This document shows, piece after piece, positions 10,617 through 23,100 of a stretch of 64,000 nucleotides of DNA (the first letter of the stretch is position 1; every line of letters starts with the position of its first letter). The notes under the pieces were generated by a model, which was given only the letters and a program-made list of their open reading frames with translations, did no database searches and had not been told where the DNA came from. The position numbers and the translations under genes were made by a program. Source of the stretch: Macquaria australasica (lineage: Eukaryota > Chordata > Actinopteri > Centrarchiformes > Percichthyidae). Location: assembly GCA_005408345.1 (NCBI GenBank), contig SEMN01001032.1, forward strand, positions 58,230 to 122,229. The letters are read 5' to 3'.

Positions 10617-13600
10617 TCAGACCCCGAGTTTGTTGGCTTGTGTGAGCACCACCTTGAGTACGGGCATGAACGCTGACGTCTCACTGAAGTTGCTGTTGCT
10701 GACTATGTGGGTGTGGATGTTGAGGCCCTCCGTGTAGGATCGGGACTCTATACTCCTGGCTATGTTATGAAGTCCTCCTACAATGGTGGGAGAGAGCTGG
10801 AGAGAAGAAACAGCAGAGAAAAGAGTTGGTGAGAAATCAGAGCGCTGACATCCTGTAAACGTTCTCAAATACAGTTATTTAGCAGGATCAGTCTATCCTC
10901 ATCTGTCCCAAGACATTTGGTCTCATGCAAGAACATTTTCCTTTTCTTCTCCTAAACCTGTCTTTTTTTTTTTGTTTGCTCGAACGAGTGATCCAAGATG
11001 GATTCACCAAACCCTCTTAAAACAGGCAGACATTGTACGGATTAAGACTAATTTCAGCTCAGAATAAGTCGCCTCCAACTAATTTTAGAATCCGAATTCT
11101 ACTCTCTCTTCTTCTTCTGACTCTTCTTGTTTTCCCTCCTTTTTATTTTTCATCTTCTTTGTTTTCTTCTCCCCCCCATTTCTCTTCTTTATCACTTCTT
11201 TGTCTTCTTCTCCTTCTTCCTCTTTATCTCCTTCTCCTCCCTGTTATTATTATTGTCTTCAGTCATAGTGAAAGAAGCCGAGTCGAGCGGGATGATACTC
11301 ACCGTCTGCTCTCTGAGTTTGTCGTAGAGCGCCTCCAGACGTTTGTTGGCGTCATCGAGCTTCCTCTTGGTTTGCTGTGAAAAGATCAAATAGAGCACGA
11401 TCACACATCTGATGATTCACTTTGTTGAGTAGAGATCATTTCGATTGTTATCCCCATCAGATAGACTCACAGGGTCGGTAGCTACAGCCAAGCACTTCTG
11501 GATGAGACCCTCAAATGTGGTCTTCAGGACCAGGTGCTCATCGGGGATGGGCTTCTTCATGATCTTCTCAGCAGGGATGGACTGCAGCGGCTGAAAGGGT
11601 TAAACAGGGTGAGAAGATTTCAAGTGTATATGACTATCATGTTTACTCATCAGGAAGGCTGTGTTATTGCTTGTAGCTTAAGGTACATTATGACGGTTGG
11701 AGCTCTTATTTTGAAGGTGTAATGCTGGTACAGTGAAATGAAAAAGAGCGTGTCAGAAATGTGTGTTTTTTTAGCACCTGGCTGATTAGGCCGCAATGTT
11801 TGTCAGAACTTCATTTCATATTTTGTTTGATATTGAGTGACATTATAATGTCTTTTCATAGTTTTGATAAGATAAATAAAAAGCTGCAATAACTGATTTA
11901 TTTTGGCCACTGGGGTGCAGCAGAGACAAGTAATGAGCACAACACTGACATTGTCACCTTTTAAGTTGATTTGTTGAACTTGTTAGCAAACATCCAGCAG
12001 TTACAGAGCAACATTATCTTCCATTTGTAGTCCAACATTCACTCTGTTAGCTCTGTTTTTGGTCTCTACTAACTCCTGAGGGAAATATCTGTCTCTTTAG
12101 CTGCTAAATGCAATTTAAAAGCAACAGAACGGTATATTTTATACAACATTAAAGCTTTTGTGAACCATCAGTTGAAGAGTTCGACTATCATTCAGCCGCG
12201 GACATGATATCATGAACTCTTTCAGCTCAGATCAGTTTTCTGAGGGTGTCACACTTTGACATTTTAACACAATAAATTAAAAACAGTAAAAACAGTAGAC
12301 CTGAAAGGAGAAAAACCACCTCCGACGAAAATCTAAATAGAAATTGAAGAAATCTGCGAGTGTGACTTTCCTTTAAAGCAGTGCCACAAGAATTTTGCTA
12401 AGAACAAAATTATATTTCCATCTTCATCATGATCACAGACAACCACTTGTTTTATAATATTTCCAAATTAAAACACTTACAGTGTCTTGTGGAAAACTGT
12501 GTACCTGTATAACGTCTCCAATAGGTGCTCCTGGAGCCCCCTCCATACTGGTCTTGGGCATTGCAGGGTTCATGGGTGGAGGGGAGAGCTGCTGCTGGTG
12601 CATGCCTGAGTAGGGGACCTGGGCACCATGCTGGCCCTGGATCATGGCCTGAGGGCCCCCGCAGGATACCGGCTGGGCCTGAGGGTCAACGCCCAGAGGA
12701 GCCATGATGGGAGCAGTGATGGGGGCAGGAGGGGCGTAGTTCTCTCGAACCTGCTGAATGACGGCAAATTTTAATTTAAAACATGCAACATCCTCGTCTC
12801 TGTCTCTGTCTGCAGGAAGACACAAACGAGTTATGGATTTACACAACGTGACTGCAGGAACATACTTCAGCCAGCAGACTTACCTTCTTCTTTGATGCTC
12901 TGCTCAGAGCCGGAGGGTCATTCCAGCCATTCTGAGGTCCTACAGAAAAAAACCCAAAATCCCAATCATTCACTCATTCTCACACTACCAGGGTACGGCT
13001 TATTTTATGTTTTGAAATGTTTCAAAAGTTATACAATCATTCAATTCGTTCGCTTTGATCATAAACTCTGAATATTTCAAGGAAAAGTTCGACATTTTGG
13101 GAAATACACTTATTTGCTACAAGAGTTAGCTGAGAAGATCGATACCACTCTCATGTCTGTACGCTTAATAAGAAGCTACAGCTGTGAGCTTAGCATAAAG
13201 CAGGGGGAAGAGTTAGCTCGACTCTGCTCAAAAGGTAAAAAAAATAAATAAAATCTGCCTATCAGCACTTCTTAAGCTCACTAATTAACATGTTACATCT
13301 TGGTTGTTTAATCCAGAAATGTAAAACGACACGTTGTGATTTTACAGGGGGTTATGTGCTGGATACTATTTCTTTATGCTAAGCTAAGCTAAGTTCATAT
13401 TAAAACGTATAGACCTGAGAGTGGTATCGATCTTCTCATCTAACTCTCATTACGAAAGCAAATAAGTGTATTTCCGTCAAGCTATTACTTTAAAGCCCCG
13501 CTGATTGAGCTGCAAGTGTAGCAAATAAAACACTTTTATTTTGATTAACATAATGTAATTTATAATCACATCAATCTTCAAGACAAATTTCTCCCAGATG

Positions 13601-16600
13601 GTAAAGTCCAGTCATTCAGCCAATCAATACATGCACGGTACCAACTGGAAAAAAGCCGTGCAAATTTGTTTCAAGAAAGCTGCACTTTTTCAGATTAATG
13701 ATTCAAGGAAGCTTTATTTTGAATTACAGTCGTAATCTCTTCCCGTTACTTCAATCCAGTTAATAAAGTACAACGATTACCTGCATCTGTCATTTAGCAT
13801 TTCTCTCTATTCCAAAGATAAAAACTGGTTCATTCCACAAAACAGCAAACTGCTTTCATTCACGTTGTGTACTATTCAAAAATATGAGTTTAAAATGATG
13901 AATATCTATATTAAGTCTGGTCTGGGATAACATGTGCAGACAGTTGATGAACTCTCTTCTACAAATAAAATTTAGATAATGATGAGTCAATAAATAAATG
14001 TTCTTTAGGTATAGTTATATTCAGTATATATTTGTTTGTATGGTGATAATTTTAACTTCCTAGGCCTTATAGTAAAGTATATAATAATAGCAATAATAGT
14101 ATTATTAAAACAAAATGTCCCTGCCATCTTTTCAAAACATCATCTGTCTTTGCTTTTGTCTGCAGTGTGCCACTTTTACAGTGTCTTAATTATAATTAAT
14201 AAATTTTAAAAAATGTAAAAAACCCATTATAAAACAGATGAATGAAACTGATGCATTAATCAAATTACAGTCAAAAAGTAAAAAGATAATTCAATGTGAC
14301 AATTAATAATTTTATCTTTTTATTTGGCTATTAAATGATAAATTATTGATTGAATAATTTTTTTTATTGAATCGCAAAATGTGTTTTAAAAAGGCTTTTT
14401 TAAATTAAAGCAATCACAAAATGGAAACAATGATTAACACATTAAAAATTAATAAATTTAATTCAATGGCAGATTTTATGATTCTTTTGTAGAAAGAAAG
14501 TTGTTTAATGTATCATTTAAATGCATATTTAAGTTGATTAATTTAAAACAGCTTTTTGTAAATTTATCAATTAATTAATTGGTTGTAATTAAACACTGTA
14601 AATAATATATAATTATTCTAGTGGCATACTCCAGAGTTCATACTACTATGGCTAAAAACGTATATTCTTAGCGTGGCTTTTAAATAGCCCTCATTTTGAA
14701 TGTATTTTAATTGTTTTTTCTGTCTTCTCTTAATTTTATTTTCACTTCATTTAAACTGAACTTGTTTACTTTTAAGTCTAGTATCTCTTGCCTGTATTTT
14801 TGCACTTTTATATTGTAAATCTTTTTACCGTGTTGTATTATTACCCTGTAAACTGAATTGAATTGCCCTGGTGTATGAAATGTGCTAAACAAATAAAGTT
14901 GCCTTTCCTGTTGGTAAGATTTAATTCAGTCTTGTATCTTAAGAAGCTGAAAAAGAGCGAATGTTCGTCTACGTTGGCAGCGTGTTAAAGACGCCCCTGA
15001 ATCTGAAACTGTCTGGTTGTTAAAAAAAGGACATTCGAAGGAGGATGATCAGAGCTATGCAGACCTGTTCTCTGACAGGCGGGGATCAGCCCGGGGTCAG
15101 GGTCTAGCTGTGTACCTGAGACTCCGCTCGGTGGAGGAGGAGGCATGTAGGACACCGGAGATCCCGGCCCGCCATGCTGGAAAGACGCTCCGGAGGACGG
15201 AGGAGCGGAAAAGGAGGAGGAGGAGGAGGCGGTCGGAAAGAAAGGAGGATGGGAGGGAGGAGAGGAGGACAGGCACTGGCTGACGGGAGGCTGTCTGGGA
15301 TAGACCGGAGGTGCTGGCTGAGTGTACTGAGAGAGAAAGCCAGGAGGCTCTGCAGGAGGAGCAGCAGAGGAGTACTGAAGAGGCTGATAGATAGGCACCC
15401 CCCCAGCTCCAGTTGGGTACTGGCTGACCTGGGGGTAGGCTGGGAGTCACACAGGATACAACAGACGCTGTTAGTGGAAACACTGGTGCATGTTATACTG
15501 ACTGTATCATGCAGCAGGACAGACTGTCAATAAACAGATAATAAGACCAGCTACAGTACAGTGCATGCTAACGTGCTATATGTTTAGCAAAAGAGTCAAC
15601 AGGCAAAGAGATAAACACGTTAAAGTGTTACTCAACAACAGCAGAGAGATCAGATACTACAGGGTCAAACATCTCCAAAGGGAAATATTTGCCAGTGTTT
15701 TAAAGAAGAGAGAAGATGTTGATGTGCCACCTCTTGATGCAACCCTGTCTCCTACAAATAACCTTTATATATATTCTACTAATTCACTTTAACAAATACG
15801 TAACCGCAGCCTGGATGTCAACATTTCTTTACAAGTTGGGAAGTGTAACGCTCTTATGCTGCACAGAAGTCACATGGAAGAGGTCAGAGTGGATGGATGT
15901 ACAGAGCACAGCAGTTTGTTACATGTTGTGGTGCTTTCAAATCTAACCCGTCTGGTTCGGTTTGTTTGGGCTCGTGTGAAAGCTGCCAATCGAATTCTGG
16001 TGTAGATTTAACAGCCGGACTGAGGGTGTTTTGTAAACCTTTAGTTTCTTTGCTCTGGTCCGAATCAGTGGACGAGTTGGTTCAGTTTCTGAACCAAAAT
16101 GCATCATGTGAGAAGGTGACGTGTCCGGGGCAGGTACAAGAACATAAACACAGGAAGAAGGTCCTGTCTGCCCAAATATCAAGAAGGCAACATACTTCAA
16201 TAGTAGTCCAGGTCAGATCTCGATTAATTCTGCAGCTAGCTGTTAGCAGCTGTTCATTTTGCTCATGTACATCCCAGTACGCAAAGTGCTACGTGAGCCG
16301 TTTAGCTCACACTTGCAGAGTAAACCTTGTAGTTACCGCTCCAGAGTCCGATTTAACCGGACTAAACAACACAGTTTAGAAAACACCCTGGGACCGCCTA
16401 AAACCGTATATGTGCATCAGCACGTGAGATGTGAGGATTTTCCCCGATTAATTAGCAGGAGAAAAGGAGTTACAGTAAACCAGCAGTGTGTTGTGTTTGT
16501 GTCCAACTCCATGTCTTTTAGATTTACCTTTGTTTTTTCAGTCCTGTTTCCACTCGTCTGTCACTATTTATGATATATGATGTGCGTTTGTAGCCTCGAC

Positions 16601-17038
16601 TATTTATTCTCATAATCTGTGAATTTCTTTGTGACACCAGAGAAGATGAATAAACACATCAGGCTCTGAAAGTGTAGCACGACCTGTTGTCAGTCACCAG
16701 AATTAGATTTTAAACTTCCCGTTGTATTTAAACTTATTTTTTGGGAGACAAGGTTGCTTCATGACATTTAACTTTAGACTTTGAAACTGTGCTTTTCTCT
16801 CCAAATCAGAGATTTATTTCTAAACTCAATAACCCTCGTGATACACAGCAAACTCTAATATGTGAAACACTCACGCTGGTACTGATGGGAGTACATGTAT
16901 GCAGGAGTGGAGGAGGGTGGAGGTGCAGAAGCTGTGCCCGAGGGTGGCATCCCGTACATGGGGTTTGAAGGCTCCACCTGCAAAGACACATGAAGGAATA
17001 TTTCAAAACAAAAGACTCATAACTATCTACTGATAACC

Positions 17039-17106
<68 letters not shown>

Positions 17107-20100
17107 AGAGTGACGTCTATACAGTCACAGCAATCTGAATGCAGGAGAGACAAATGAAACTGAGTGGAGACAGTGAATGCATCACAGGAAGTGGAGTGGC
17201 GATGGGGAAAGGCAGACAAACCACAGCAGCCGAATAGAATTTGGGATATCAGGTTTTGATCCGATCAATGATAAGTTTCTGGTTAGGTGGTCTGCATGCA
17301 AGAACATCTGTAAACATCAGGTGTGTGTGGAGGTCAGGTGGGCGGGCAGTATACCTGCTGGTCTGAGGCGCTGCCTACTTGAAGAGGAGGAGGGACATTG
17401 GGGAGGGCTGTGGGAGTTTGGTTACTCCAGGAGGTGACAGTGGAGGCAGCCCTCACCTGAAGCACACAGAGACACACACGGCACACACCAATGATGGCTG
17501 CAGCGGGGGGGGGGCCCCACACACATCAAACAACACCACAACACATCGGACCAGAGCCAAGGTTCAAGTTACACAAACACAACTTCCCCCAAGAAGAAGA
17601 CAGTTTGTACATTTTGCTTTCAAGCACATTCATCATCAGTATTTCACGAGTGTGATTTAAATGGAAATCCAATCAATGACATGACTACAACAGGAAACTG
17701 TAAGGAGCACTTCACCCGGTGATTAGTTAGTGTGTGATAAGGGGACATGGGTCTGACAGAATTTTATTGAAGTCAAATCCAGTACGGGATCTGCTTATCG
17801 AATTCCTTATCAAATCTTATCAAGTAACTAACGGCTAAAATAACTCCAACTCAAAGAGGTCTAATCACCTTTTGTTGGCTGAGAAGGCAGAAATAACTGT
17901 TTTTAGTGGCATCTTAATGAATGTTTACAACCTGTAGCTACAACCTGAAAATGAGATGAGCAACAGAATATATGAACTGTTAAATTAAATGTATCTGACA
18001 TATGACACTAAGAGCTGTAGCCTCCTGTACTTCACCAGCTACTTGCTCCAAATACTGAAATCCTGATTCACAACCACAGGGTTCGTACAGCTCTTTAAGA
18101 ATAAAATTGAGTGGTTGTGTCGATGATGAAACACCAGATTATGTTAAAAAAAAAAATCAAGCATTTTTCAAGGAGTGTATTCAAATTCAAGCCTATTCCT
18201 AGCCTTGAAAACATAACGGTTAAAATTAAGCATTTTCCAAACTTTCAAGACTTTGTACGAACCCTGCAACCATTAAGTTAATCAGATTAAAATGCTGATA
18301 TGATATGAATCAAATTTTAAGTGGGAGATTCTCAAATTGACGTGAAGTGATCAGCTGATTGTTTCTCTAAAGAAGAGACTACAAAAACACAAAGGCCACT
18401 CACAGTCGTACGGTGGTGTTACAGAGTGATGCATCTTTTCACTCACAAACAATCTTTGTCTGAATACAGACGCCAGCTGCAGAGAGCAAATTAACCAGAG
18501 AACAGACAAACCTTTCATTGCCGATATAATCTGCCACCAGTGATGTTTGTTATTTTAACCAGCAACAGTCGGCTAAAAATGAGAAGCTGCTACTTTTATG
18601 TAGCTTTGAGGGAAGATACAAGAAAGGTTTGATAAGAGATTCATTAGTGTCTGAGCTTAATGAGTATTTTACCAGCTATTGGAACCCATCCCTAGTGTGT
18701 GACCTGTAGATGTTGTCAGTTTTTAGAGGAAGAACGGGAAAAAGGTTTCATTAAACCCAAACTTAAATCTACGTGAATCCTGATATCTGATGATAAAAGG
18801 TTTGAACACAAGACACCAGGTTTCACACAGATTCAGGTTCATGAGTAATGTTATGTCAAAGTGAAGAACAGTAAAAACTTGTACAGTGGAAACACATACT
18901 GGCTGGTAATACTGCGGCTGTGCTGGGGCGGAGGCAGCAGGTGTGGGCATGGGTACTGGAGCTGCCGCACTGGGCTGAGGCACCATGGCGGACTGGACTG
19001 GGGTGAACGGATGCCGGGGCAGGGCTGAGCCGTGCTGAGCTGGAGAGGGGGCAGGCAGCCGGGACTGAGGTCTCTGGGTTTGTACCGGAGCTGTGGGAGC
19101 CACCGTCTGCTGCCCCAGAGCCCGACTGAGACGGTCACGGAGCTGCTGTACGGCAACCTGTACGGTCCAAATGAGTGGAGTGAAATGAGAAAGGTGAACT
19201 TCAGTTAGTCTGTGTATGTCTTGATATGGCCTTTTATTATTATATCACATTTTTCAGTGCTCCCCAGCAGTATATAACAATAATTCCTGATGATATAATT
19301 AATTAAAATGATGCAACCTGGACCGAGATAAGAGGAAATGATGAATTCAATCAAGTTTTTGCTAAATTCGACACTTCCTAGCAGCTGTAGCTAGCAGTAG
19401 TGACAATGCTTGCTATAAATTTACTTTGATTAAAACAAAAAAGGATTGAGCAGCCTCCTGCAGCACAATCCTCTGCTGAAACCATCCCACTTTAATAGTT
19501 TATAGGTGTATAACGTCCCTCAACAGCCCACAAACATTCCTGCCTACACCAGGTAGGAGAAAATATTTAAGACTTTTTAAAATTCAATTTGGAAGTTTTT
19601 ACTACCTGCTGAGGTTGTTCTTTGGAGGGAAATGAAACTGAATTCACCACACAAAGTAGTTCTTGCATAGAAATGAATCCTCATTAAATTAGATTAGATT
19701 CAACTTTATTGTCATTGCACATGTCACAGGTACAAGGCAACAAAATGCAGATAGCATCTAACCAGAAGTGCAAAAGCAGTAGAATAACATAATATGAATC
19801 TACATTTACACCCAGTAACTGCCAGGTGTAACTGTCGCGTAGCTAACTGAACTGGCTAGCTTAACTGACAAAACTGACGATAGCTTGCTAATATATGACC
19901 CGTTGTAATATGAAATATAGTCAACATATCTGACCTGGCACTGAAAATGCTGTTTAATATTGATTTTAAATCCTATTTTAGACTTTACGAGCGCATAATG
20001 TGAGTTAGGTTTGCATAATCTGATATTTAACGCTCATTCTAAACTGGATTTGAAGTGAAATTATATATCATTTGCCCCCTAAAACTGATATTTTTGGCAG

Positions 20101-23100
20101 TTTTGTTACAGTTTGTGATACTACAGTGACTTCCTGTTGACATAGTTGACTGACTTTACTAAAGGCTACTAGCTAAGGCATTGTTATTATTAAGAACTCA
20201 GGAAGAACTTAACACACAAACTTTGTCATGGATTTACAAACAGCTGGTGCAGTCCATTGCTGATGGGTTTCATACCTGGTTGGTGTTGTCGGGCAGGTAG
20301 GTGATGGCGGTGGACAGACTGCCCTGGGAGGCCAGCAGGTTGGCATACTGGCTCATCTTCTCAGCCAGCAGGATGCCAATAGCAGCGGGACCAGAGCGCT
20401 GGGTCTGCTCTACTGCACGCCGCAGCACCACCACCTTCTCCACCAGGTCCTGGGAGAAGTAAACTCAGCACATTAGCGTGACTAAAAATAAAACATCCAA
20501 ACTGCATTAACAGACTTTTTTTGGTCACAAACACAAAATACGACCACTTCTTCTGCCATCTGTTCCTGCGTTTCCATCTCTATAAAATCCTGTTCTTTGT
20601 TTTTATGCTGGTTATAGATTTAGCAAACAGTTGCCATTATCACATCCTGTAAACATGTAGCAACATCAGCATTCATTTGGAGACATGTTTCTAACCACCC
20701 GATGACTTTAAGCTAAATATTTACTCTACTTTTCTTTCATTTTTTGATCTCCAACTCCTGAGGGAAATATCTGGCTCTTTAGCTGCTAAATGCTCCACTA
20801 TGTTCACCAGCTAGTCTCTAACTGTGTCTCACCACTCTCATCAGCGTCATTTAGCAGACAATGTTAGCAGCTAGCTGGTGAACATAGTGGAGCATTTAGC
20901 AGCTAAAGAGCCAGATATTTCCCTCAGGAGTTGGTGGAGACCAAAAACAGAGCTAGAAGAGAGACAATACTGGATAGAGATGCTGCCCCCAAGAGTCTAA
21001 AGAAATCAGTTATTTCAAGTTTAAAGATACAGAACATTCTCAACACACCTGGAGAGAGAGGGGACAGTATCCGTTCTGTGCTCTGGTCCAACAAGTCACA
21101 AGCTTCTCCACGTTTCCAGCACAGATGTAACACAGACAGGCCTGTGCTTGCAGTTGGACGTCCTCTGCTGCCTCCAGTCGGCCCCCGAGAAGGTCTAACA
21201 AAACAGACAAGTTCAGTTAGAGAGCGCAAATTCACAGCTGAGAGACAACACAGTTTAATACAAGGAGGGACAGTGAGGTCTATCAACTATCAACTATCCT
21301 TGAACTAACCACAGAGGGAGGAGAACTCCTCGGGCTGAGCGTAGGTCATGACCGCAGCCAGAGCCTCCTTCCAGTTCTGCAGGTCACACGTCTTCAGGAT
21401 GTCATGCCAGTCTTTCATCACCACTGCGCTGATCAGCTGCAGGACAAAAACACAAGTTAAATCATCAACAATAAACTCTCAAGTTCATAAACTCTCAGGA
21501 AAACGTCTCCTCGTTGTTACCTTGGTTATCTTGCTGTGTGTTTTCATAAAATACTTCTTTTGGGTTTTCTCCAGGAGCTCGGCCCCTCCGGCGATGGCCA
21601 GGATGATGCTGTCTGCCATTCGGTTGTCATGGAGACAGAGCTCCACAGCTCCCTCAAAGTCTCCGGTCAGCAGAGCTTGTGTGATCAGCCCGTCCACATC
21701 TTCCAGGAAAACAACAAAAATTTGAATACTTGACATTAATCAAACACTAATAACACAGATTCTGTTTAACTGGTTAACTCTTTCTCTCCGTCATGAACAA
21801 AGTTGTTACCTTGACTGATGCTGAGGCTGACTCCTCCTGTATTGGCTGGAGCTGGAGTTGGAGCTGGAGCTGGAACCTCAGTGGGCTCCTCAACTGGAGC
21901 TGGAACCTCAGTGGGCTCCTCAACTGGAGCTGAGGTCTCAGCAGGACTGGGCTCCTCTTCCACTGGTGCTGCTGTCTCCTGAAACACCAGAGAAACATCC
22001 CGCTTATTTACACATCCAGCCGTTACGGAGCAACATGATCATTCATTTGGAGTCGTGTTTGTCACCTGATGGATGCAAGTCCAATATTCACCCTTCTTTT
22101 AGCTCTGTTTTCTTCACTATGTTCACCAGCTAGTCTCTATCGGAGTCTGTCTGCTGTTTGGTGATCAATGATTTTGAGAAACAGACCTTTCCTAAAAAGT
22201 TTAGCAGGCAGAAACCATTCCAAATAATATCACATTATGTCTCTTTTATGTACAGTAGACCTACATGGTTCTAATCTAGATAACTTGATTTAATTGCTTT
22301 AATAATTGTATAACTAATGCTGTCTGGTTTGATCCTGTTTGTTTATTATGTGGAAATCAAATTAAACTAAAGCATCTGCCAGCTCAAGTGAACCATGTAT
22401 GTTCCTGACTGACGGATGTTCTCATTAATCAGACATGTCTCAGTGAGCTCTGATAAACCTCAGTCTTAATGCGCACTTGGGCAGTTACTAGAAATACATC
22501 AAGCTAGTAGCTACTTGACTACTCACAAATACCTCATGTGTACTGGGATGGACCCAGTCTGAACATGCCCACACAGTCCTGAGAAAAGGTCTAATCAACC
22601 AAAATAATTAAAATCAGCCGTGTGTTTACTATGGTGTGCAGGGCCTTTAACAGTGCAAAAGCATGTATGAAAGTATGCAGTGATGAAGGTGTACCTCCTC
22701 CAAGGGGATCTCCTCTTCCTCTGCTTCCTCCTCTGAGAGAACCTGGTCCACATTTTCCTCTGGTTCGCTGGTTAGAGCATCCTCTGGATCTGCTGCTGCT
22801 GCTGGCTCTTCAGTCTCTGGGTCAGGAGTGGAGTCTAGTTTCAGTGTGGCGTCCGGCTGAAGGTTTGCTGCAGCAATCATGTCGAATGCCGCCTCAGGAG
22901 TGTCAGCGGGCGGCATGAGGCTGAGGTCTGGTAAAGGCTGCAGGCTGGCCGGAGCAGGCACTTTCGCCTGAATATTGAGGGGAGATATGGGTTCAGAGTC
23001 AGGGACTATAATTTAAATTTCAACTGCAAAATAAAAGAGGAAGGGGACGCTGAAATGAACACAGAGATATCATTAGATATTTGGGGAGAGGTGTGTAGGG

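Noticed and set aside
11033..11380. 115-residue Leu/Ser/Phe-rich plus-strand open frame
   Set aside because: It is produced by the CT-rich tract and is antisense to sec31a exon 26.
15065..15115. Alternative donor TCAG|GTACAC at about 15116 ending sec31a exon 22 earlier
   Set aside because: The downstream donor at 15065 keeps a CQRTG|PQNGWNDPP join that matches Sec31A; the earlier site would drop it. It may still be a minor isoform.
15017..15533. Arg/Gly-rich plus-strand frames and an alternative minus frame
   Set aside because: Shadows of sec31a exon 22, whose minus-strand Pro/Ser-rich frame continues in phase with neighbouring exons and matches Sec31A.
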